NCBI GenBank assembly: GCA_017936205.1
Contig: JAGBGB010000303.1
Span: 1-11,993 of the forward strand
From: Oscillospiraceae bacterium
Lineage (GTDB): Bacteria; Bacillota; Clostridia; Oscillospirales; Oscillospiraceae
Direction of reading: 5' to 3'
DNA length: 11,993 nucleotides
This document shows, in pieces, positions 1-7,229 of the stretch (positions are counted from its first letter, which is position 1; each line of letters starts with the position of its first letter). Below the pieces are notes generated by a model, which saw nothing but the letters and a program-made list of their open reading frames with translations, did no database searches and had not been told where the DNA came from. Position numbers and translations under genes: made by a program.

Positions 1-2
1 AG

Positions 3-3000
3 GCATTGAATAATGCCTTCCGCAAGTATTCTGATGATCGGCAGTTCTGTGGTATTGGATCGGCTAAGAGCAATGTAGGCCACTTGGTCGCCGCTTCCGG
101 CCCTGTAGGAATGATGAAGGTCATTCTTTCTATGAAGAATCGGACATTGCCGGCCAGCATTCATTTCGAGGAACCGAATCCCCATATTAGCTTCTTGGAT
201 TCCGCAATGTACGTTGTGGACCGTGCTACTCCATGGGGAACGGAAGGGGAGACCCTTCGAGCCGGTGTTAGCAGCTTTGGCTTCAGTGGAACCAATGTTC
301 ATGTTCTGCTGGAAAGTGCCGAAGCATACAGAGCGCCTAAGGTTGAATCCGTTTCTGCTCCCAGAGTTCTGCCCATTTCTGCTAAGACCAAGTGGTCCCT
401 GGAACAGTATGTCAGTCGCTATACTGACTTATTGGAGAAAAATTCTGAGATCGATCTGGACTCCCTGTGCTATACGGCATCTCAGGGACGTGGCCACTAT
501 AATTTCCGTTTGGCGATCCCGTTCCTGTCTTATTCCGATCTGAAGAGAAAGCTGAACCGTCTGAATTATCGTGGTTTAGAAAACGGGGACAGCAATGTCT
601 ATTATGGAAGCTATAAGGTAGTTTCTGATAAGCGTATGGAACGTGGGGAGGGTGAGTATACAGAATCCGAGATCCGTGCAACCAACCGCTCTGCGGAGGA
701 GATCCTTTCTCGTATTCATGCAGTCGGCATCAATATGAAGGATTGTGAGGAATTGTGTCGTTGCTACATTCACGGCGCTACCATCCGATGGGATGCTTTG
801 TTTGGCAGCAAGAAGCCTCAGAAGATCCATCTGCCGACCTATCCCTTTGAGCGTACACCCTATTGGGCAGATGAGCGAGTTCTGAAAACCAAGGACGTCA
901 GTGAGTTTGGTGAAGCCAATGATCATCCCTTGGTAGAACGCTGCTTGCTCAAATCCATCCATCAGGATATTTATATTACTCGCTTCAGCGTCAAGAAGCA
1001 CTGGATCCTCCATGATCATGTGATCATGGGAAGAAATATCATTCCCGGTACAGCTTATGTTGAGCTTGCACGGGAGGTTTGCTCCAAGTACATTGATGGT
1101 GAAATTGAGCTCCGAGATCTGGTATTTATGACTCCTCTGGCAGTGGAGCCCAACGAAGAAGTTGAAGCACAGATCGTTGTTACCAAGCAGCGAGGCTATG
1201 TGGAATTTGTGGTTGCTACCTGCAGGAGTGCCATTGATGCTGACGGAGCCGATTGGATCAAGCATGTTGAGGGCAAAGCCTATAAGCTGGACCCCGAGGC
1301 CTGTCCCGGTCCCTTCGATCTCCGAGTTCTGGAGACGGATCCATCTCTTGCAAGCAAGCCGGTGCAATTAGCCGGCTTGGATACGCCTGATGCGATCATG
1401 TGCTTCGGTCCTCGTTGGCAGAATATTAAGAAGGTCTATGTTTCTCCCAGAGACCTATATGTACATGCAAAAATTGATGACCGTTTTGTCGGAGATCTTG
1501 AAACCTTCCAATTCCACACAAGCCTTTTGGATGCAACTGTGAACGCCGGCATTCAGGCTACTATGGAGGGCGTGTATCTGCCCTTCCTGTTCAAGAGTCT
1601 GAAGCTCTACAGACCTCTCCCACAGGAGGTTTACAGCCGTGCAATTTGCAAGAATCCCAATGCTCCCAGTGATGAGACTTATACCTATGATGTTCAGCTT
1701 ATGGACAAGGAAGGGAACATTCTTGTAGATATTACTGATTATACGGTTAAGAAGGTCCATAAGTTCAATAATTACGAGGATAAGAGCTATTATCGGATCC
1801 AGTGGATGCAGCAGGACCGTCAGGAAGCCTACGAACATAGTCTTGGAACAACTATGGTTATTGGCAGTCAGGCTCTTAGTGATGATTTGATCGATCGAAT
1901 TGAGGCTGTCTCCTCAAGATTGATCCTTGTTGATAATGCAGATAGCTTTGCTGAAATCGAGACCGACATTTACGATGTAGATTGCAGCGAAGAAGGCTAC
2001 CGCAGTCTTTGTGCCGCCATTAGCGGAACCGAGATCGATACGATCCTCTATGCAGGTGCATACGCTCCTCGTACTGCAGATGCTCCTCTTCAGAGCTTTG
2101 AAGATCGCTTAGATAAGGGACTTTACGGTTTGTTCCATCTCACGAAGGCTCTAATCAAGGAACGTATTCGTGGCAAGTTGGATATCGTTGTTCTGACAGA
2201 CCATGGTGCTAAGGTGTCCGGTAAAGAATTGACTGTTAAGCCGGATAATGCTGCACTTATCGGTCTTGCAAAGTGTGTTGTTCAGGAATATCAGAATCTT
2301 GCCACTCGATCCATTGATACAGATAACCGTACAGATAACGACCAGATCATGAAGGAATTGCTGAATCTGGATCGTACTCCCAGAGTTGCACTCCGAGGAG
2401 ATGTTCGCTATGTGGAGCAGCTTGAAAAGTTTGACAGAGATGCTCAGTTGGATGAGGTTCCCCTGGATCTTTCTGAGGGCTGCGTCCTGATCACCGGCGG
2501 AACAGGTGGTCTGGGTTTAGAGGCTGCCAAGTATTTGGCTGAAAAGGGTGCAAGCAGTATTATTCTTCTTTCTCGTAGAGGCTTCCCTAAGGAAGAACAG
2601 TGGGATACCATTCTGAACGAGGGAACAGATAAAAAGCTCTGTGAAGCAATCCAAAGCATTCGTCAAATTCAGGATAAGGACGTGGATGTTCTGACTGTCA
2701 GTGCGGATGTATCAAATGCATCTGTGATGTCTCGCATCCTGCAGTCCTTGGAGAAGGCATTTGGCAAGGTTGTAGGAGTGGTTCACTGCGCCGGCGTTGC
2801 AGGTGATGGTTTCCTGATCAATAAGCCCTTTGAAGTATTCCGGAATGTAGTGACACCTAAGATTCTCGGAACAAAAATCTTGGATACCCTCCTGAATTGG
2901 GAGGATGTACAGCTATTTGTCACATATTCCTCTATGACAACCCTTTTGGGTGGTCCCGGACAGGGGGACTATACTGCCGCAAACTCCTATTTGGATGCAT

Positions 3001-3701
3001 ATGCACAGCAGGGCAGCCTGTTTGGAAAACCCATTGTATCCCTAAACTGGCCTGCATGGAGTGAGACCGGTATGGCAGTGGACTATGATGTCTCGGATGC
3101 GCAGGTTCTATTCCGTTCTCTGGATAATAGTTCCGCCATTGCATATCTTGATGATGCCATTAGCTATCGTTTGTTCAATGTTGTTCCCGGCGAGCTGAAT
3201 TATTCCGTTCTTGCCATGATTGCCGATGACCTTGCTTTGAATCTGGCACCGAATATTCGTAAGGCGGTTGAGGTTCAGAAGAGGCGCATGCAAAGTGCGG
3301 AGTCCGGTCAGTCTCATAGCTTCAACATTCAGGATGTGGTTATTCTGGGTAAGTCCGCTGCAGATTTAACCCACACCGAGAAGCAAGTTGCTTATATTTA
3401 TGCCGGAGTATTAAGTATTGAAGAGATTGATATTTATGAGAACTATAATTCTCTCGGTGGCAACTCTATGACTTCCACAGAGATCCTCAAGATCTTGAAC
3501 CAGCATTTCGATAATTTGCTGGATGTTTCTGATGTTTTCTCCTATCCCACAGTATTTGAGATGGCAGAATATATCGATTCTAAGCTTGATCCTGCTAAGA
3601 ACGAAAATAAGGATGCAGGAGAGCCTGTAACTCAACTTATCGATCAGCTTGAGACCGGTGATATCGAGATCGATAAGATGATCGAATACTTTGATGAATG
3701 A
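3..3701 (+). CDS. trans-AT modular polyketide synthase, 5'-truncated (KS C-terminus, DH, KR, ACP)
   Basis: The reading frame is open at the left edge and stops with TGA at 3699-3701. The TTG at base 6 is not a start, because it lies inside a ketosynthase (KS). Residues are numbered from that TTG. Domains: end of KS (1-103) with the KSNVGH histidine H26; a linker of about 200 residues ending in PTYPF..YW, too short to hold an AT; dehydratase (about 305-590) with HxxxGxxxxP (H338, G342, P347) and Asp509 in SLLDA; ketoreductase (about 600-1020) with GGTGGLG at 831-837 and likely catalytic K952, S976, Y989 and N993; acyl carrier protein (about 1110-1190) with phosphopantetheine Ser1154 in LGGNS. 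Asp934 in AGVAGDG sits at the LDD position, hinting at a B-type KR. The module would extend a chain and form a beta-hydroxyl, then an alkene. An acidic tail (1199-1231) may be a docking segment. The KS active-site Cys and HGTGT His lie off the window. Confidence 0.95.
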   Translation, partial: ALNNAFRKYSDDRQFCGIGSAKSNVGHLVAASGPVGMMKVILSMKNRTLPASIHFEEPNPHISFLDSAMYVVDRATPWGTEGETLRAGVSSFGFSGTNVHVLLESAEAYRAPKVESVSAPRVLPISAKTKWSLEQYVSRYTDLLEKNSEIDLDSLCYTASQGRGHYNFRLAIPFLSYSDLKRKLNRLNYRGLENGDSNVYYGSYKVVSDKRMERGEGEYTESEIRATNRSAEEILSRIHAVGINMKDCEELCRCYIHGATIRWDALFGSKKPQKIHLPTYPFERTPYWADERVLKTKDVSEFGEANDHPLVERCLLKSIHQDIYITRFSVKKHWILHDHVIMGRNIIPGTAYVELAREVCSKYIDGEIELRDLVFMTPLAVEPNEEVEAQIVVTKQRGYVEFVVATCRSAIDADGADWIKHVEGKAYKLDPEACPGPFDLRVLETDPSLASKPVQLAGLDTPDAIMCFGPRWQNIKKVYVSPRDLYVHAKIDDRFVGDLETFQFHTSLLDATVNAGIQATMEGVYLPFLFKSLKLYRPLPQEVYSRAICKNPNAPSDETYTYDVQLMDKEGNILVDITDYTVKKVHKFNNYEDKSYYRIQWMQQDRQEAYEHSLGTTMVIGSQALSDDLIDRIEAVSSRLILVDNADSFAEIETDIYDVDCSEEGYRSLCAAISGTEIDTILYAGAYAPRTADAPLQSFEDRLDKGLYGLFHLTKALIKERIRGKLDIVVLTDHGAKVSGKELTVKPDNAALIGLAKCVVQEYQNLATRSIDTDNRTDNDQIMKELLNLDRTPRVALRGDVRYVEQLEKFDRDAQLDEVPLDLSEGCVLITGGTGGLGLEAAKYLAEKGASSIILLSRRGFPKEEQWDTILNEGTDKKLCEAIQSIRQIQDKDVDVLTVSADVSNASVMSRILQSLEKAFGKVVGVVHCAGVAGDGFLINKPFEVFRNVVTPKILGTKILDTLLNWEDVQLFVTYSSMTTLLGGPGQGDYTAANSYLDAYAQQGSLFGKPIVSLNWPAWSETGMAVDYDVSDAQVLFRSLDNSSAIAYLDDAISYRLFNVVPGELNYSVLAMIADDLALNLAPNIRKAVEVQKRRMQSAESGQSHSFNIQDVVILGKSAADLTHTEKQVAYIYAGVLSIEEIDIYENYNSLGGNSMTSTEILKILNQHFDNLLDVSDVFSYPTVFEMAEYIDSKLDPAKNENKDAGEPVTQLIDQLETGDIEIDKMIEYFDE

Positions 3702-3746
3702 CTCTGTGTGTAAAATTTACCTAAGACAATTTAAGGAGGAAATCGT

Positions 3747-4682
3747 ATGAATATCATTGAAACCAGCAAACTGGTCAAGCGTTATAAGCAGCATACAGCT
3801 GTGGACAAGATCGATCTGGATGTTCGGGAAGGCGAAGTGTTTGGTCTTCTGGGACCTAACGGTGCTGGTAAGTCCACTCTGATCGGCATGCTTGTAGGTA
3901 CTCTTAAGGTCACTGAGGGCAGCGTTCGTGTTCTCGGTAAGGATATTTCCAGAGACAGCTCCTCTATCAAGCAGGATATCGGCTATGTTCCTCAGGATCT
4001 TGCTTTCTTCGAGAAGCTCAGCGCATATGACAATGTGATCTATTGGGGCAGACTCTACGGTCTCCGTGGACCGGAGCTGAAGGCTGCTGTACAGGAAGCT
4101 CTGGAATTTACCGGTCTGTGGGAACGTCGGAAGGACACCTCCGAGAACTTCTCCGGTGGTATGAAGCGTCGTCTGAACATTGCTTGTGCAATCGTTCATA
4201 AGCCCAAGCTGCTGTTCATGGATGAGCCCACTGTCGGTGTTGACCCTCAGTCCAGAAACAGCATTCTCGAGTCCATTCGTAAGCTGAATCATAATGGCAC
4301 TACCGTCATTTATACCTCCCACTATATGGAAGAGGTAGAGGCCATTTGCGATCGTGTAGGTATTATGGACTTCGGTAAGCTGATTGCCATCGGCACCATC
4401 GACCAATTAGTTACCGAAACTGTTAAGGAAGAGTTTGCTACCATCGAGATCAATAATATGAGCCTTCAGCTTGCAGAGGCCATTAAGCGGATCCCCGGCG
4501 TTACCTATTGCGATCGTAATCAGAATGTGCTGACGATTCATGTGAACCCCGAGATTATGTCTACGATCCAGCTTCTGGAAATGCTGATTTCCAAGCGGAT
4601 CGACATTAAGGCAATTAATGTTGAGAAGCCCAATCTGGAAACAGTGTTCCTGACCCTGACGGGTAAGAAGCTGAGAGACTAA
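3747..4682 (+). CDS. ABC-2 type transporter ATP-binding protein
   Basis: This 311-residue protein is the cytoplasmic ATPase that powers the two permeases encoded immediately downstream. All nucleotide-binding motifs are present: Walker A GPNGAGKST (36-44), Q-loop Gln83, signature FSGGM (135-139), Walker B LLFMDE (155-160) with catalytic Glu160, D-loop VGVDP, and H-loop His192. About 90 residues follow the core, as is common in exporters of drugs, lipids or antibiotics of the DrrA/CcmA-like group. The ATG has a strong Shine-Dalgarno AAGGAGGA at 3733-3740, six bases upstream. The gap to the preceding PKS gene is 45 bases with no clear terminator, so cotranscription is likely. Export of, or self-protection against, the polyketide is inferred from context; the substrate is not shown by the sequence. 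I saw no ATA codons. Confidence 0.96.
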   Translation: MNIIETSKLVKRYKQHTAVDKIDLDVREGEVFGLLGPNGAGKSTLIGMLVGTLKVTEGSVRVLGKDISRDSSSIKQDIGYVPQDLAFFEKLSAYDNVIYWGRLYGLRGPELKAAVQEALEFTGLWERRKDTSENFSGGMKRRLNIACAIVHKPKLLFMDEPTVGVDPQSRNSILESIRKLNHNGTTVIYTSHYMEEVEAICDRVGIMDFGKLIAIGTIDQLVTETVKEEFATIEINNMSLQLAEAIKRIPGVTYCDRNQNVLTIHVNPEIMSTIQLLEMLISKRIDIKAINVEKPNLETVFLTLTGKKLRD

Positions 4683-4723
4683 AGTCCTACCGATCAAATT
4701 AGAAAGGAAGGAACTGGAGTATT

Positions 4724-5974
4724 ATGATCAATATTTATTACCAGTTGGTACACTCCCTAAAGTGTATCTTCAAGGACACGAAGCCCTTGATCTCCAAGAT
4801 CCTGACATTCAGTCTGGTCATCTTGGTTCTGGGTTCGGCATTTAGTGATATGTTTGATACAAATATCGAGCCCGTAAAGGTTGGTATTTTGAACGAAGAC
4901 AAGGGTGCTCTCAGTACCGGCATTATTCAGGTACTGGAGCCTCTGGGCACTCTGGATCCTGAAGCCGAAGCAACGCAAGCTGAGGAGGATGAAGAGAATA
5001 CCGAGGATGAGAATGCTACTGCTGATGTAAGCATCGGTGAATGGATGAAGGTCTACAATGTGGAATCTGAAGAGGATGGTCGTGCTCTTGCCTGCGACGA
5101 TGAGGTCGCCGATGAAAACCGCATTTCCGCAATGATCCATTTCCCTGAGGGCTTTACAGACAAGGTTACCGAGAACGCCGATAAGTCTGACGGCGAGGCA
5201 ACTCCCATTACGATTAAGACCGGTAGATCAACTCAGGTGGATACAACAGTTGTTAAGTGCGTATTTGACACCTTCACCAACTCTCTGAATGCTGACTTTG
5301 CTGTTCAGGAACATTTTGATGGAAAGAGCCTGCCTCAGGATCTGGATATCGAGAACGGTTACACGCAGATGGAAACTGATGCAGAGGCTACGCCTGATGC
5401 AATGAGCTACTATGCCATTGCTATGTTGATGATGGTTCTGCTGTACGGCGCAGAATACGGTTGCAACAGCATTGCAGATGACTATCTTGGCGTGATTGGC
5501 GAGCGCATTAAGACGACTCCCATTAAGAGATATCAGCAATATATCGGTAAGATGCTGGGCATGGTGATCGCTACCACTCTGCAGGGTATTTTCATCGTTT
5601 TGTTGACCGGACTGGTTTACGGTGCAAAGTGGGGCTCCAATTATCTGGCTCTGCTGGCAATCATTTTCTCCATGTCTGCTGCATCTGTCACTTTGGGTGC
5701 CTGCCTGTGCATGATCACACGTAACGGAGCCCGTGGTCAGGCTATGGTTTCCCTGATTGTCATTGCCTGCACTTTCTTGGCAGGTGGATTTGTGAAGATG
5801 GATATGGGTGCACTGAAGTACATCTCTCCCAACTACTACGCACAGACTGCAATGTTTAATTCTATTTATAATGGCGATACCGGAATTGCCCTGCAGAATA
5901 TCGGCATTCTTTGGCTGTTCGTGATTGGTGCAAGTGCCATCGCTATCCTGATGTCAAGGAGGAAGAGAGCATGA
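4724..5974 (+). CDS. ABC-2 type transporter permease with acidic external domain
   Basis: This is a 416-residue membrane protein with the ABC-2 permease layout: one N-terminal transmembrane helix (about 24-40), a large external domain (about 41-226), and five more helices (about 227-246, 274-299, 306-328, 338-358 and 389-410). It ends in the basic tail MSRRKRA, consistent with a cytoplasmic C-terminus. The loop after helix 2 has the basic motif ERIKTTPIKRYQ, typical of this family, where it contacts the ATPase. The external domain carries a striking acidic stretch at residues 80-96 (10 Asp/Glu in 17). The likely Shine-Dalgarno is AAAGGAAGG at 4703-4711. The gene follows the ATPase by 41 bases and its TGA overlaps the next start (ATGA), so the permeases are probably translated together and form a heterodimer. 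The substrate is unknown; a polyketide is inferred from the neighbours. Confidence 0.92.
   Translation: MINIYYQLVHSLKCIFKDTKPLISKILTFSLVILVLGSAFSDMFDTNIEPVKVGILNEDKGALSTGIIQVLEPLGTLDPEAEATQAEEDEENTEDENATADVSIGEWMKVYNVESEEDGRALACDDEVADENRISAMIHFPEGFTDKVTENADKSDGEATPITIKTGRSTQVDTTVVKCVFDTFTNSLNADFAVQEHFDGKSLPQDLDIENGYTQMETDAEATPDAMSYYAIAMLMMVLLYGAEYGCNSIADDYLGVIGERIKTTPIKRYQQYIGKMLGMVIATTLQGIFIVLLTGLVYGAKWGSNYLALLAIIFSMSAASVTLGACLCMITRNGARGQAMVSLIVIACTFLAGGFVKMDMGALKYISPNYYAQTAMFNSIYNGDTGIALQNIGILWLFVIGASAIAILMSRRKRA
5956..5963 (+). promoter_or_regulatory. Ribosome binding site of the second permease
   Basis: AAGGAGGA lies seven bases before the ATG at 5971, inside the end of the first permease gene. 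It decides the start. An upstream in-frame ATG at 5911 would add 20 hydrophilic residues (with RDWCKCHRYP) that look like out-of-frame reading of the upstream permease, and it lacks such a site. Confidence 0.85.
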
Positions 5975-7101
5975 CCGTTCTGTTAAATAACTTAAAAAGA
6001 ATCTTTCTCAAGCCCATCAACATCATCCTGATGATCGTTGTGCCTATTGTTCTTAATCTCTTCTTTATCTCCATCAATAATGCTGAGCAGCTATATGAGA
6101 TCGGTGTCATTGATCTGGATCAGTCAGAACTGACGAAGAGCATTGTTGAAGAAATTAAGATTGCTGCGAATACTCATGATTACGAGGATGACATTGATGT
6201 CATTAACAGTGATCTTCTGAACTCTAACATTAATATGGCAGTACGCTTCCCTGAGAATTATGCTCAGGATATGATCGATGGAAAGTGCCCTAAGGTCGAG
6301 ATCTTTGCCATTGAGGAAAATACGGACTCTATCCCTCTGACAATGCTGATTGCTAGCTTCGGCACAAATTGTGGCGAGATCGGCAAGCTTTGTGATGGAG
6401 ACGAGGACAAGTTCTACGATGTTGTTGAGGATTATCTCGACGGAACATTCAAGGCTGAATATGGCAATTTTGACCTGAGTAAGGGTGAGAAGATCGACCG
6501 CGCTGTGAACTCTCTTGGCTATCTGGCAATGGGTATGATGTTCCTCATGTCCTTTGCAACCACTCTCCTGTTAGAGGATAAGGTCACTCGTGTTTACAGC
6601 CGTTTGCTGACGACCCCCACAACCAGAGCCAGCTATTTGCTGCAGCACCTTCTGAGCTATATCATTGTCGCTGCAGTACAGGTGGTATTGATCATTTCTC
6701 TGCTTCCTGTGATCATGGACGGAGAGTTGAGCTTCGGCGACAGTTTTGGTGTTACGATTCAGGTCATGCTTGTAACACTGCTCTTCGCAACTGCATGTAT
6801 CGCGATTGGTTTGACCATCAGCCGTTTCTCTAAGAACAATGTAGTAGCCGGCGCCTTTGTAGGACTTGTGAACCTGCCTGTTCTGATGCTCGGTGGCTGT
6901 ATGTGGCCCCGGGATCTGATGCCTGAGTGGCTGCAGAAGGTTGGCGACTATGTTCCTACCACATGGTTCCTGAAGGCTGCTGAGGAAGTCCTTTATGAGA
7001 ATGGCATGGGTGCTGCATGGAAGGAGCTTGCTCTTATGGGCGGCCTTGCAGTGATCCTTGTAACGGTTTCCTTCGTAGTAGAGACCGACGACAAGTGCTA
7101 A
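5971..7101 (+). CDS. ABC-2 type transporter permease, second subunit
   Basis: From ATG 5971 this encodes 376 residues beginning MTVLLNNLKRIFLKP, a basic amphipathic start typical of ABC-2 permeases. Helix 1 is about 17-34. An external domain of about 145 residues follows, opening with the usual IGVIDLDQSE strand. Five further helices lie at about 180-200, 222-247, 259-283, 290-310 and 352-370. The motif VYSRLLTTPTTRASYLLQ after helix 2 is the counterpart of ERIKTTPIKRYQQYI in the partner permease, so the two are related but diverged halves. The start overlaps the stop of the upstream gene as ATGA and has an ideal ribosome binding site, indicating translational coupling. The C-terminal tail VVETDDKC is short and acidic, unlike the basic tail of its partner (see findings). 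It most likely pairs with the upstream permease and ATPase to export the locus product. Confidence 0.92.
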   Translation: MTVLLNNLKRIFLKPINIILMIVVPIVLNLFFISINNAEQLYEIGVIDLDQSELTKSIVEEIKIAANTHDYEDDIDVINSDLLNSNINMAVRFPENYAQDMIDGKCPKVEIFAIEENTDSIPLTMLIASFGTNCGEIGKLCDGDEDKFYDVVEDYLDGTFKAEYGNFDLSKGEKIDRAVNSLGYLAMGMMFLMSFATTLLLEDKVTRVYSRLLTTPTTRASYLLQHLLSYIIVAAVQVVLIISLLPVIMDGELSFGDSFGVTIQVMLVTLLFATACIAIGLTISRFSKNNVVAGAFVGLVNLPVLMLGGCMWPRDLMPEWLQKVGDYVPTTWFLKAAEEVLYENGMGAAWKELALMGGLAVILVTVSFVVETDDKC

Positions 7102-7108
7102 ACTCATA

Positions 7109-7139
7109 CGGAGCCGACAGTGCCATATTATCGGCTCCG
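7109..7139 (+). promoter_or_regulatory. Perfect 9-bp hairpin after the permease gene
   Basis: CGGAGCCGA (7109-7117) pairs perfectly with TCGGCTCCG (7131-7139) around a 13-base loop. No T-run follows, so it does not look like a Rho-independent terminator. It starts seven bases after the permease stop and could stabilise or process the transcript between the transporter and AT genes, or act as one arm of an alternative fold with the hairpin at 7202-7219. The stem is seen directly; the function is inference. Confidence 0.5.
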
Positions 7140-7201
7140 GAGGAGATTCCTGAAGGCGAAGAACCATAGATTCTTCCCTATAAAGATCTCAGAAAGGAGT
7201 G

Positions 7202-7219
7202 CTCCGGTGTTTGCCGGAG
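7202..7219 (+). promoter_or_regulatory. Hairpin covering the AT gene ribosome binding site
   Basis: CTCCGG (7202-7207) pairs with CCGGAG (7214-7219); a T-G wobble can close the stem over the loop GTTT. The 3' arm contains GGAG (7216-7219), the best-placed Shine-Dalgarno for ATG 7230, so the hairpin would hide it. A second purine-rich site, AAAGGAG at 7193-7199, lies just upstream. If the hairpin folds, that site ends effectively 3 bases from ATG 7221 or 12 bases from ATG 7230. Translational control of the AT is plausible but unproven. Confidence 0.4.
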
Positions 7220-7229
7220 AATGCAAATT

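Noticed and set aside
6..8. TTG as the start of the first PKS
   Set aside because: The frame is open upstream to the window edge, and the residues around it match the middle of a KS, so the gene begins outside.
110..300. Possible hidden AT domain in the first PKS
   Set aside because: The KS-DH linker is only about 200 residues and lacks GQGSQ and GHSxGE; it matches the usual linker ending in PTYPF..YW.
576..1367. 263-codon open frame on the minus strand
   Set aside because: It lies opposite the PKS DH region, has no recognisable domain, and is a shadow of the biased codon use of the real gene.
3717..4406. 229-codon open frame on the minus strand over the ATPase gene
   Set aside because: It lies opposite a full set of ABC ATPase motifs and resembles no protein family.
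5911..5970. Upstream start for the second permease
   Set aside because: It would add 20 hydrophilic residues read out of frame from the first permease; ATG 5971 has an ideal Shine-Dalgarno and a normal permease N-terminus.
7109..7139. Rho-independent terminator after the transporter genes
   Set aside because: The stem is perfect, but it is followed by a GGAGGAG stretch rather than a T-run.
7179..7184. TATAAA as a promoter -10 for the AT gene
   Set aside because: No TTGACA-like -35 is found 16-18 bases upstream and there is no extended -10 TG, so chance is more likely.
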